Positions 17,569 through 25,231 of a stretch of DNA of 64,000 bases are shown in pieces. The notes under the pieces are model-generated. The model searched no databases. It was not told the DNA's origin and saw only the letters and a program-made list of their open reading frames with translations. The stretch spans positions 10,094-74,093 of the forward strand of contig NZ_JBQEON010000034.1 of the NCBI RefSeq assembly GCF_052045245.1, read 5' to 3'. How positions within the stretch are numbered: the stretch's first letter is position 1; each line of letters opens with the position of its first letter. This DNA comes from Burkholderia sp052045245. Its GTDB lineage: Bacteria; Pseudomonadota; Gammaproteobacteria; Burkholderiales; Burkholderiaceae. Position numbers and translations under genes: made by a program.

Positions 17569-18100
17569 TGCCGGCCTCCGGTGCGTTGTCGCGCGGCGTC
17601 GTCTGCAGCGCATAGCGGAAATCGCAGCGCTTGCCGCCCTGCATGATCGTGCTGGTGCGCGTGAGCGCGATGTCCGGCGCATAGCCCTGGATGAAATAGC
17701 TGTCGCGCGCGCAGCTCAGCAGGTGCCCGATCTCGCCGAGCCCCATCGCGTGATACATCTCCGCATAGCTGCAACGATGCACGTCGTAGTCGTAGTGGGC
17801 GTCGTCCGCACGCCGCACCTCGACGTCGAGCGCATCGTCCTTCTCCCACAGCACCTGCAGCGCGATGAACGATTGCACGCTGGTGCCGCCGGGCTCCTGC
17901 GCGGCGAACGTGCGGCCCGCGTCGACGGCCGCGCCGCGCACGGCTTCCGCGATCACGGCCTGCGCGCGCTCGGTACCGAATTCGCGCTTCATGATCTCGT
18001 AGATCGGCTTGATGATTTCCGCTTCGATGCGGCGCCGCGCGAGGATGCCGAGGCGCGTGTCCTCGGGTGCCGCCGCGGCGGCATGAGTCGTATCGGTCAT
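17561..18100 (-). CDS. L-2-amino-thiazoline-4-carboxylate hydrolase family protein
   Basis: The 179-residue product belongs to the ATC hydrolase family, which opens the ring of L-2-amino-thiazoline-4-carboxylate to give N-carbamoyl-L-cysteine. Recognisable parts are the segment RCSYAEMYHAMGLGEIGHLL, with its conserved Cys and acidic residues, and the C-terminal YAPDIALTRTSTIMQGG followed by CDFRY. The start at 18100 is preferred because GGAGA lies 8 bases before it; an ATG at 18121 overlapping the previous stop codon is possible but has no ribosome-binding site. It sits between a binding-protein gene and an N-carbamoyl hydrolase gene, matching the two-step pathway to L-cysteine. Confidence 0.87.
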   Translation of the reverse strand: MTDTTHAAAAAPEDTRLGILARRRIEAEIIKPIYEIMKREFGTERAQAVIAEAVRGAAVDAGRTFAAQEPGGTSVQSFIALQVLWEKDDALDVEVRRADDAHYDYDVHRCSYAEMYHAMGLGEIGHLLSCARDSYFIQGYAPDIALTRTSTIMQGGKRCDFRYALQTTPRDNAPEAGNA

Positions 18101-18117
18101 GGGGTTCGTCTCCGTCG

Positions 18118-19284
18118 TCATTTCGTTGCGGGGCGCGCGCCGCCGAGCACGTCGACGACGGTCCACTTGCCGCCGCGCACCTGGTAGATCGTGAATGCCG
18201 GGTCCTTCAGGTTGCCTTCCTGATCGAACGCGATCCGGCCGGTCACGCCGGACCGGTCGATCGCGCGCACGGCCGCGACCAGCTTCGCCGGCTGCGTCGT
18301 GCCGGCCTTCTGCGCGGCCGCGATCAGCGTGGCGGCCGCGTCGTACGCGAACGGCGCGTGCAGCTCGATCGGCGCGTGAAAGCGTGCGCGGTATTGCGTG
18401 TCGAACGCCTTGCCGCCCGGCATCCGGTCGAGCGGCAGGCCCGGCTCGAGCGCGGTGACGCCGTCGCCGTCCTTGCCCGCGAGCGACAGGAAGGTCTGGC
18501 TCACGAAACCGCCCGCGCCGAGCAGCGGCGCATTCACGCCGAGCTGGCGCATCCGGCGCGCGATCGGCGCGGCCTGCGCGTCGAGCCCGCCGAAGAACAC
18601 GAGATCCGCGCGCTTGCCCTTGATCGCGGTCAGCACGCCGCTGAAGTCGGTCGTCTTGTCGTTCACGTACTGGCGATCGACGATCGCGCCGCCATTCGCC
18701 TGCACGCCCTTGATGAACTGGTCGGCCAGCCCCGCGCCGAACGACGTGCGATCGTCGATCACCGCGATGCGCTTCGCCTTCAGCGTTTTCACCGCATAGG
18801 CGCCGGTGAAGGTGCCGCCCGCATCGTCGTGACCCATGATGCGGAACGCCGTTGCGTAGCCCTGCTGCGTGTATTGGTGGCCGGTGGAGGCCGGCGCGAT
18901 CTGCGGAATGCCCGCATCGCGGTAGACGCGCGACGCCGGCACGCTGCAGCCGGTGTTCCAGTGACCGACGACGCCGATCACGTGCTGGTCGACGAGTTGC
19001 TGCGCGACCGCGACGGCCGTGCGCGGATCGGATTGATCGTCGGCCGCGACGAGCTTGTAGACGACCGGCTTGCCGCCGATGCTCGGATGCTTCGCGTTCG
19101 CGTCGTCGATCGCGAGCTGCGCGCCGTTCTGCAGATCCTTGCCGATCCGCGCGGACGGGCCGGTAAGCGGCGCGGCGAGACCGATCAGGATCGTCTGCGG
19201 CGCGGACTGTGCAAGGGCGGGAACGGCGGCGATCAGCGCGGCCGCGGAGAATGCGAGACGGGCGGGAAGGAAAGCGATTTTCAT
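18118..19284 (-). CDS. Branched-chain-type ABC transporter substrate-binding protein
   Basis: The 388-residue product is a LivJ-type periplasmic binding protein with a signal peptide (residues 1-23, ending PALAQ) and the family segments TILIGLAAPLTGPSARIGKD, GVVGHWNTGCSVPASRVYRD and IAPASTGHQYTQQGY. The ATG at 19284 directly precedes the signal peptide; longer upstream frames are not coding. No permease or ATPase genes accompany it, so it would have to share a transporter encoded elsewhere or act as a sensor component. Position at the head of the ATC/cysteine operon suggests a thiazoline carboxylate or cysteine-related ligand (inference). Confidence 0.9.
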   Translation of the reverse strand: MKIAFLPARLAFSAAALIAAVPALAQSAPQTILIGLAAPLTGPSARIGKDLQNGAQLAIDDANAKHPSIGGKPVVYKLVAADDQSDPRTAVAVAQQLVDQHVIGVVGHWNTGCSVPASRVYRDAGIPQIAPASTGHQYTQQGYATAFRIMGHDDAGGTFTGAYAVKTLKAKRIAVIDDRTSFGAGLADQFIKGVQANGGAIVDRQYVNDKTTDFSGVLTAIKGKRADLVFFGGLDAQAAPIARRMRQLGVNAPLLGAGGFVSQTFLSLAGKDGDGVTALEPGLPLDRMPGGKAFDTQYRARFHAPIELHAPFAYDAAATLIAAAQKAGTTQPAKLVAAVRAIDRSGVTGRIAFDQEGNLKDPAFTIYQVRGGKWTVVDVLGGARPATK

Positions 19285-19313
19285 GTGCAGGGATCGTGGG
19301 ATTCGGAGCCAAA

Positions 19314-19475
19314 CATGAAAAATATTAAAGATTCGACACTCACACCCCAAATACTCAATTGTTTGATGCTTATACCATTCCCGGCACAATAACGTAATTA
19401 TCTGTAAATACAGGATATTTTCATGTTGTCGCTTACCCTGATTTTTCGATAAAATTCGATACATGAAAAATATCG
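19314..19475. promoter_or_regulatory. AT-rich divergent promoter with repeated CATGAAAA motif
   Basis: The gap between the divergent binding-protein and LysR genes is strongly AT-rich. The motif CATGAAAAATAT occurs at 19314-19325, inverted at 19414-19425 (ATATTTTCATG), and again directly at the LysR start (19462 onward, where ATG is part of it). Three copies in about 160 bp, including a wide inverted pair, suggest binding sites for the LysR protein controlling both directions. The spacing between inverted copies (about 90 bp) is compatible with DNA looping. Confidence 0.5.
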
Positions 19476-20356
19476 AACAATTGCCGCACGATCCGCCGCT
19501 GCGCGCCGTTCGCGCGTTCGAGGCATTCGCGCGTCTCGGGTCGGTCACCGCGGCCGCGCACGAGCTCGACATCACGCCATCCGCGGTCAGCCATCAGCTG
19601 CAGCTGCTCGAAGCGTTCATCCAGACGCCGCTGACCGTGCGCGAAGGCCGGCTGCTCGCGCTCACCGACGAGGGGCGCGACTACTACCGCTCGATCAGCG
19701 CGGCGTTCTCGGTGCTGCGCAGCGCGACGCGCTTCGTGCGCGACCGGTCGTCGCTGCGGCAGATCACGATCAGCCTGATTCCGCTGCTCGGCATCGGCTG
19801 GTTCATTCCGCGGCTGCACGCGTTCCTCGCCGACAACACCGACGTCGACGTCACCGTGCTGTACGCGCATCACCGCAACTACCGAAGCGACGCATCGGAC
19901 CTGTCGATCCGCTTCGGCACCGGCGACTGGCCCGGCTATCGCTGCGAGCGGCTGCTGCCGGGCGCGATGGTGCCGATGTGCAGCCCGTCGTTCCTGAAGC
20001 GTCACGGCCCCTTCCGCACGCCGGCCGATCTCGCGCAGGCGCCGCTCGTGCACGACGAGGATCGCAGCACGTGGGTCAACTGGCTGCAGGGCGCCGGCGT
20101 GCGGCACGTGTCGCATGCGGTCGGGCCGATGTTCGAGGACGGGCAACTGACGCTGAGCGCGGCGCGCGCGGATCTCGGCGCGGCCTTGCTGCGCGCGCCG
20201 CTGGTCGAGCGCGAACTGGCACGCGGCGAGCTCGTGAAGCTGTTCGACCACGCGCTCGACGACGGGCGCGATTACTACCTGTGCACGCGCGAGGACGCCG
20301 ACACGCCGGACGGCGCGAGACGGCTCGCGGAATGGCTGAGACGGATGGCTGCGTGA
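19463..20356 (+). CDS. LysR-type regulator, GcvA-like
   Basis: This 297-residue protein has the N-terminal helix-turn-helix (PPLRAVRAFEAFARLGSVTAAA, DITPSAVSHQLQLLE) typical of the GcvA/AmpR branch and a LysR effector domain. It is transcribed divergently from the ATC hydrolase operon across a 178-bp AT-rich gap, the usual arrangement for a LysR activator of its neighbour. The effector is unknown; a thiazoline or cysteine-derived compound would fit the context. Confidence 0.88.
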   Translation: MKNIEQLPHDPPLRAVRAFEAFARLGSVTAAAHELDITPSAVSHQLQLLEAFIQTPLTVREGRLLALTDEGRDYYRSISAAFSVLRSATRFVRDRSSLRQITISLIPLLGIGWFIPRLHAFLADNTDVDVTVLYAHHRNYRSDASDLSIRFGTGDWPGYRCERLLPGAMVPMCSPSFLKRHGPFRTPADLAQAPLVHDEDRSTWVNWLQGAGVRHVSHAVGPMFEDGQLTLSAARADLGAALLRAPLVERELARGELVKLFDHALDDGRDYYLCTREDADTPDGARRLAEWLRRMAA

Positions 20357-20430
20357 GCCGCGGGCGGCAGCGGCCCGCGGGCCGTCCAGCCTGACGGCCA
20401 TGCCGGTGCCTTGCGGGCGCCCGCATGAAT

Positions 20431-20454
20431 ATATATGATATGCATATCATATAT
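20431..20454. promoter_or_regulatory. Perfect 24-bp palindrome, likely VapB operator
   Basis: A perfect palindrome with half-site ATATATGATATG lies 11 bp upstream of the antitoxin start and directly before its GGAGG ribosome-binding site. It is pure A/T apart from two G/C pairs per arm, in an otherwise GC-rich setting. Ribbon-helix-helix antitoxins autoregulate by binding such palindromes, so this is probably the operator and overlaps the promoter. Confidence 0.8.
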
Positions 20455-20465
20455 CGGAGGTTGCG

Positions 20466-20684
20466 ATGAGCCGTATCCTGATTGACCTGTCGAACGGCCA
20501 GCTCGACGAACTGGCCGCCATCGTCGAGACTGAGCAACGCCCTCGCGCCGCGATCATTCGCGATGCGATCGACGCGTATATCGCGCAGCACAAGCGATCG
20601 CATGCCGACAACGTGTTCGGCCTGTGGAAGGATCGCGCGGTCGACGGGCTCACCTATCAGGAGGCACTGCGCTCAGAATGGTAA
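20466..20684 (+). CDS. vapB: VapB-type ribbon-helix-helix antitoxin
   Basis: The 72-residue product begins MSRILIDLSNGQLDELAAIV, a CopG-like ribbon-helix-helix domain, and ends with a toxin-binding tail (VFGLWKDRAVDGLTYQEAL). GGAGG precedes the ATG. The tail motif recurs in the partial copy downstream, and the PIN-domain toxin follows. It would bind the palindrome upstream and neutralise the toxin by wrapping its C-terminus around the active site, as in VapBC pairs. Confidence 0.85.
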   Translation: MSRILIDLSNGQLDELAAIVETEQRPRAAIIRDAIDAYIAQHKRSHADNVFGLWKDRAVDGLTYQEALRSEW

Positions 20685-20854
20685 AAGCACTTATCGACCC
20701 CCACCGCGTCGCCGGGCATTCGGGCCGCCCGATTCCGGCCGATGTTCGTCTCGCACTGCACCGGCCGCCGCCTGCCGATCCCGTGTTCGGGCTCTGGAAG
20801 GCGCGCGCGCTCGACGGGCTCGCCTATCAGGAGGCGCTGCGCGCGGAATGGTAA
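20678..20854 (+). pseudogene. Duplicated vapC-start/vapB-tail fragment
   Basis: A 58-codon open frame starts at an ATG overlapping the end of vapB. Its first residues (MVKALID) match the toxin start (MVNALFD), and its last 24 (from DPVFGLWKARALDG to the stop) match the antitoxin tail. The two ATGGTAAA junctions lie 170 bp apart (20678 and 20848). A 170-bp segment covering the vapB end and vapC start was therefore duplicated in tandem, and the copies have since diverged. The reading frame may still be translated and couple toxin translation, or may act as an extra mini-antitoxin. Confidence 0.75.
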
Positions 20855-21213
20855 ATGCCCTCTTCGACACCAACATCCTGATCGACTATCTCGGCGGCGT
20901 GGAGGCCGCGCGCGCGGAGCTTGCCCGCTACGAGTATCGCGCGATCAGCATGGTGACCTGGATGGAAGTCCTGGTCGGCGCAACGGCCGGCGACGACGCG
21001 GCAATCCGCGCGTGGCTGTCGTCGTTCGACATCATTCCGCTCGACAGCATGGTCGCCAATCGCGCTGTAACGATTCGCAAGGAACGCCGCATTCGGTTGC
21101 CCGACGCGATCGTCTGGGCCTCCGCGCAAGTGAACGGCCTGCTGCTCGTGTCGCGCAACACGAAGGATTTTCCGGTCACCGAACCCGGCGTCCGGGCACC
21201 CTATCAGCGCTAG
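20848..21213 (+). CDS. vapC: VapC-type PIN-domain ribonuclease toxin
   Basis: This 121-residue PIN-domain protein carries the four expected acidic residues: Asp7 (LFDTNILIDY), Glu40 (TWMEVLVG), Asp86 (RLPDAIVWASA) and Asp107 (NTKDF). VapC toxins cleave tRNA or rRNA. The ATG at 20848 overlaps the stop codon of the upstream duplicated fragment, so translation is probably coupled to it. The complete active site suggests a functional toxin kept in check by the upstream antitoxin. Confidence 0.88.
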   Translation: MVNALFDTNILIDYLGGVEAARAELARYEYRAISMVTWMEVLVGATAGDDAAIRAWLSSFDIIPLDSMVANRAVTIRKERRIRLPDAIVWASAQVNGLLLVSRNTKDFPVTEPGVRAPYQR

Positions 21214-21694
21214 TACGAACGGGGGCCGCCAGCCATGGCGGCGCTCCACCCATTCCGCCGCCGCGGCACCTCGCACCACCTTCTCCGATTCGCGCGCGGC
21301 CGCATGGCCGAGCGTCGTGCGCGCCCGTCGTGCGTGCTGCCGATCCATGCGAACGGCGGCTCGCGCAACGCACGCGCGGCGGCCGGAATTCCCGTGCCGC
21401 TCATGCACCGCAACGCCCGCATCCTGCCGCGCCAGCATCGCGAGCGCGCGCTTGCGAGCACGCACGTCAATCGAATCACGCGATGCATGAAGTCGACCCT
21501 GGGCCGCGGTGCCATCCGCCCGAGAGTCGCCCGGCCCGGTCGCGAGCGGATCAACGACGCGGTCGAAGGTAACGGGGCCGGACGCAGATAGAAATTCCCG
21601 ATGCCGCGCATTGAAACAAGCAATTTCACAAACCCCGGGTGAACCCGGATACTGGGAACACTTCATCAACACCCCAAGCAAAGGAACTCGCAAG
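21214..21694. other. Intergenic region before ahpC
   Basis: About 480 bp with open frames in several phases, all Arg/Ala-rich and without recognisable domains or ribosome-binding sites. The last 100 bp before ahpC (from about 21590) is less GC-rich and is the likely ahpC promoter and leader. I see no clear gene. Confidence 0.5.
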
Positions 21695-22258
21695 ATGCCG
21701 ATCATCAACACCCAAATCAAACCGTTCAAGGCAACCGCATACCACAACGGCGATTTCGTGCCCGTGTCCGAAGAGAACTTCAAGGGCAAGTGGTCCGTCG
21801 TCGTGTTCTACCCGGCCGACTTCACGTTCGTCTGCCCGACCGAACTGGGCGACCTCGCCGACCGCTACGCGGAATTCCAGAAGCTGGGTGTCGAAATCTA
21901 CGGCGTGTCGACCGATACGCACTTCACGCACAAGGCATGGCACGACACGTCGGACACGATCGGCAAGATCAAGTACCCGATGATCGGCGATCCGACGCTC
22001 ACGCTGTCGCGCAACTTCGACGTGCTGATCGAGGAAGAAGGGATGGCGCTGCGCGGCACGTTCGTGATCAACCCGGAAGGCGAGATCAAGCTGTGCGAAA
22101 TCCACGACAACGGCATCGGCCGCGACGCCGGCGAACTGCTGCGCAAGGTGCAGGCTGCGCAATACATCGCGGCACATCCGGGTGAAGTGTGTCCGGCCAA
22201 GTGGACGCCGGGTGCGGAAACGCTGACCCCGTCGCTCGACCTGATCGGCAAGATCTAA
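21695..22258 (+). CDS. ahpC: Alkyl hydroperoxide reductase subunit C (peroxiredoxin)
   Basis: The 187-residue typical 2-Cys peroxiredoxin reduces hydrogen peroxide and organic peroxides in the cytoplasm. It has the peroxidatic Cys47 in PADFTFVCPTE and the resolving Cys in HPGEVCPAKW, and is almost exactly the length of E. coli AhpC. AAAGGA lies upstream of the start at 21695; the longer frame to the left is not coding. AhpF, which recycles it, is encoded 128 bp downstream after a hairpin. Confidence 0.97.
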   Translation: MPIINTQIKPFKATAYHNGDFVPVSEENFKGKWSVVVFYPADFTFVCPTELGDLADRYAEFQKLGVEIYGVSTDTHFTHKAWHDTSDTIGKIKYPMIGDPTLTLSRNFDVLIEEEGMALRGTFVINPEGEIKLCEIHDNGIGRDAGELLRKVQAAQYIAAHPGEVCPAKWTPGAETLTPSLDLIGKI

Positions 22259-22268
22259 GGGTCGCCCG

Positions 22269-22290
22269 GCGCGCCTCGCCCGAGGCGCGC
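22269..22290. terminator. GC-rich hairpin between ahpC and ahpF
   Basis: A 10-bp perfect inverted repeat (GCGCGCCTCG / CGAGGCGCGC) starts 10 bases after the ahpC stop. There is no following T-run, so it is unlikely to be a full terminator. It may attenuate readthrough or protect the 3' end of ahpC mRNA, which would allow more AhpC than AhpF. Confidence 0.6.
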
Positions 22291-22386
22291 GACCCGCACC
22301 CAGCCGGGCCGCCGCCTCGCGCGGCCCGCGCCCTCCTCCGGCACGACGTGCCCGAGCAGCCCAATCAATACGGAATCCGAAACGCC

Positions 22387-23985
22387 ATGCTCGACGCCAA
22401 TCTCAAGAACCAACTGAAAGCGTACCTCGAAAAGATCACGCGCCCGATCGAACTCGTCGCGTCGCTCGACGACAGCGCGAAATCGCAGGAACTGCTTGCG
22501 CTGCTGAACGAGATTGCGTCGCTGACGTCGCGCGTAACCGTGACCGAACGCCGCGACGACGCCGAGCGCAAGCCGTCGTTCTCGATCGGCGAACCCGGCA
22601 AGCCGGCCGGCATCCGCTTCGCCGGCATTCCGATGGGCCATGAATTCACGTCGCTCGTGCTCGCGCTGCTGCAGACGGGCGGCCATCCGGTCAAGCTCGA
22701 CGACGACGTGATCGAACAGATCCGCGCGCTCGACGGCGACTACGCGTTCGAAACGTATTTCTCGCTGTCGTGCCAGAACTGCCCGGAAGTCGTGCAGGCG
22801 CTGAACGTGATGTCGCTGATCAACCCGCGCATCCGCCACGTCGCGATCGACGGCGCGCTGTTCCAGAACGAAGTCGAGTCGCGCCAGATCATGGCCGTGC
22901 CGACGATGTTCCTGAACGGCGCATCGTTCGGCCAGGGCCGCAGCAGCGTGAAGGAAATTCTCGCGAAGCTCGATACGGGCGCGAGCGCCCGTGCCGCGAA
23001 GTCGCTCGGGAACAAGCCGGTGTTCGACACGCTGATCGTCGGCGGCGGCCCGGCGGGCGCGGCAGCGGCCATCTACTCGGCGCGCAAGGGGATCGCGACG
23101 GGCGTCGTCGCCGAACGTTTCGGCGGCCAGGTGCTCGACACGATGGCGATCGAGAACTTCGTGTCGGTGCAGGAAACCGAAGGGCCGAAGTTCGCGGTCG
23201 CACTCGAGCAGCACGTGAAGCAGTACGACGTCGACATCATGGACGTGCAGCGCGCCGACGCGCTGATTCCGGGCGACGTGCACCAGATCCGTCTCGCGAA
23301 CGGCGCGGTGCTGAAGGCGAAGACGATCATCCTCGCGACCGGCGCGCGCTGGCGCGAAATCAACGTGCCGGGCGAGCGCGAATACCGCAACCGCGGTGTC
23401 GCGTACTGCCCGCACTGCGACGGCCCGCTGTTCAAGGGCAAGCGCGTCGCGGTGGTCGGCGGCGGCAACTCGGGCGTCGAGGCCGCGATCGACCTGGCCG
23501 GCATCGTGAAGGCCGTCACGCTGATCGAATACGGCGCACAGCTGCGTGCGGATGAGGTGCTGCAGCGCAAGCTGCGCAGCCTGTCGAACGTGACGATCGT
23601 CACGCAGGCACAGACGACCGAGCTGACCGGCGACGGCAGCAAGCTGAACGGGCTCGTCTACAAGGATCTGCGCTCAGGCGAAACGAAGCGCGTGGATCTC
23701 GAAGGCGTGTTCGTGCAGATCGGCCTCGTACCGAACACCGAATGGCTGAAGGGCACGATCGAACTGTCGAAGCACGGCGAGATCGTCGTCGATGCGCGTG
23801 GCGCAACGTCGGTGCCGGGCGTGTTCGCGGCCGGCGACGTGACGACGGTACCGTTCAAGCAGATCGTGATCGCGGTCGGCGAAGGCGCGAAGGCATCGCT
23901 CGGCGCGTTCGATCACCTGATCCGGCAAGACACGACGCCGGCTACGGCCGACGCGCCGCAGGCCGAAGAAGCGATCGCCGCGTAA
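22387..23985 (+). CDS. ahpF: Alkyl hydroperoxide reductase subunit F
   Basis: This 532-residue flavoprotein passes electrons from NAD(P)H to AhpC. The N-terminal part has tandem thioredoxin-like folds with a CQNC redox motif. The C-terminal part is thioredoxin-reductase-like, with FAD-binding LIVGGGPAGAAAAIYSARKG, the CPHC active site and NAD-binding VAVVGGGNSGVEAAIDLAG. The length is normal for the family. A clear terminator follows about 35 bp after the stop. Confidence 0.96.
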   Translation: MLDANLKNQLKAYLEKITRPIELVASLDDSAKSQELLALLNEIASLTSRVTVTERRDDAERKPSFSIGEPGKPAGIRFAGIPMGHEFTSLVLALLQTGGHPVKLDDDVIEQIRALDGDYAFETYFSLSCQNCPEVVQALNVMSLINPRIRHVAIDGALFQNEVESRQIMAVPTMFLNGASFGQGRSSVKEILAKLDTGASARAAKSLGNKPVFDTLIVGGGPAGAAAAIYSARKGIATGVVAERFGGQVLDTMAIENFVSVQETEGPKFAVALEQHVKQYDVDIMDVQRADALIPGDVHQIRLANGAVLKAKTIILATGARWREINVPGEREYRNRGVAYCPHCDGPLFKGKRVAVVGGGNSGVEAAIDLAGIVKAVTLIEYGAQLRADEVLQRKLRSLSNVTIVTQAQTTELTGDGSKLNGLVYKDLRSGETKRVDLEGVFVQIGLVPNTEWLKGTIELSKHGEIVVDARGATSVPGVFAAGDVTTVPFKQIVIAVGEGAKASLGAFDHLIRQDTTPATADAPQAEEAIAA

Positions 23986-24017
23986 CGCGCGACGCACCGC
24001 ACCGGTTCGTCTCTCTT

Positions 24018-24056
24018 GGCCCCGCATGCCCTGGTCGGCGTGCGGGGTCCTTTTTC
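24018..24056 (+). terminator. Rho-independent terminator after ahpF
   Basis: An 11-bp stem (CCCCGCATGCC / GGCGTGCGGGG, one G-T pair) with a 5-base loop at 24020-24047 is followed by TCCTTTTTC. It lies just past the ahpF stop and separates it from the convergent gene. Confidence 0.88.
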
Positions 24057-24099
24057 ATCCAACGTCGAGCGGCGCCGCGCGAGCGCGGCGCCCACCTGC

Positions 24100-24939
24100 T
24101 CACTGGGCGACGGCCGGACCGGTGTTCGCCGGTGCAGGCGCCTTGAAGCTGCTCGACTGCCTGACGAGCTGGTCGGTCATCGCGGCGGCCACCGGATTCG
24201 CCCCGCCCGACGCGTGCGACCGATCGGCACTCGGCGTCGCGACATACTGCGGCGGCGGCAACGACGGATCGAGCTTCGCCGATTCGCGCACGAGTTCAGC
24301 GGTTTCGGGCGTTTCGGATTTCATCGCGGGCGCCGCGGCAGCATGCCGCTCGAGCCCGTCGCGCTTGCGTGCCGCGTGTTGCGGCGGCTGATACGCCTGC
24401 TGGCTCGGCCGACTCGCCTGCGCCGCCTGGACCGGCGGTGCGGATCGCGCCGGTTGCGCCGCTTGCACGGGCGCTGGCGCCGGCGCTTGCACCGGCGGTG
24501 CGGGCTGGCGCTTCGGCGGGGTCGAATCTTCCGGCTCGACCGTCACGACGTGGACGGTCGGCGGCGGCGCAGCCGGCTTCGCCGGTGGCGCTTGCGCGGC
24601 GATGACCGGCGCAACGGCGGTGGACGGGGGCGCCGCACTCGTGCGTGCAGGCGCCGCGGCGGGCGGCGGCACGGCCGCTTGTTGCGGCACGGCGTCGTCC
24701 ACATGCGCGGACGGGACGCCGACCGCCGCGGGCGGCGCGATCGCGCCTTGCGCGGTATGGCCGTCGTTTGCCGCCGTGATGGCGGCCGCAGGGGTGGCGG
24801 CCGCAGGGGTGGCGGAATCGCCGATACCGGCTTCCGCGATCGCGCGGTGGTCCGCACGCAGGAGCATCACGTAGCCGGTGCCGGCCGCGGCAACCAGCAG
24901 GCCGCCGGCGATCATCAAGGTTTTACGAGTACTAGTCAT
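24100..24939 (-). CDS. Membrane-anchored Pro/Ala-rich protein
   Basis: I do not recognise this 279-residue protein. A single N-terminal hydrophobic segment (about residues 8-26, LMIAGGLLVAAAGTGYVML) is followed by more than 200 residues dominated by Pro, Ala, Gln and Val with repeated PPVQA, APAPV and AAPP blocks, then a more ordered C-terminal 60 residues (SETPETAELVRESAKLDP, QLVRQSSSFKAPAP). The layout resembles TonB-like or TrbI-like periplasm-spanning linkers, but no such domain is visible at the C-terminus. It converges on ahpF. The composition recalls the anchored protein of the PNAG locus. Confidence 0.65.
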   Translation of the reverse strand: MTSTRKTLMIAGGLLVAAAGTGYVMLLRADHRAIAEAGIGDSATPAAATPAAAITAANDGHTAQGAIAPPAAVGVPSAHVDDAVPQQAAVPPPAAAPARTSAAPPSTAVAPVIAAQAPPAKPAAPPPTVHVVTVEPEDSTPPKRQPAPPVQAPAPAPVQAAQPARSAPPVQAAQASRPSQQAYQPPQHAARKRDGLERHAAAAPAMKSETPETAELVRESAKLDPSLPPPQYVATPSADRSHASGGANPVAAAMTDQLVRQSSSFKAPAPANTGPAVAQ

Positions 24940-25154
24940 GCTTGCTCACCGATCTTATCGACGTGAACAAGCCATCATACGCGTGCGTTCGCGCTCGATC
25001 CCGCACGAATACATTTGGTTGCATTGATGACGACCCCAGTTCGCCCGGGGCCGCATGACATCGCGCCACGCTATCGTCAGACGGTTCAATACGCCGCGAT
25101 TCCACGCCTGCAGCCGCTTGCCGGCGCGGTGGACCGATGCGCGCCGAAACGCAG

Positions 25155-25179
25155 AAAGCCCTTGTGCAAGGGCTTTTTT
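25155..25179 (+). terminator. Strong terminator-like hairpin with no upstream gene
   Basis: A perfect inverted repeat AAAGCCCTTG / CAAGGGCTTT is followed by a run of T, the classic plus-strand intrinsic terminator. No plus-strand protein gene precedes it: the neighbouring genes on both sides are on the minus strand. It may end an unannotated small RNA transcribed from about 24950-25150, or act on the minus strand as a weak terminator for the gene at 25232. Confidence 0.75.
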
Positions 25180-25231
25180 GAGCAATCGGAACGCGCGGCC
25201 GGCATGCCGCCACCGCACGCGCATGCGGCAA

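Noticed and set aside
20358..20385. GC-rich inverted repeat after the LysR gene as terminator
   Set aside because: No T-run follows, and such GC repeats are common by chance here.
21210..21629. Overlapping frames between vapC and ahpC
   Set aside because: All are Arg/Ala-rich with no start signal or family resemblance.
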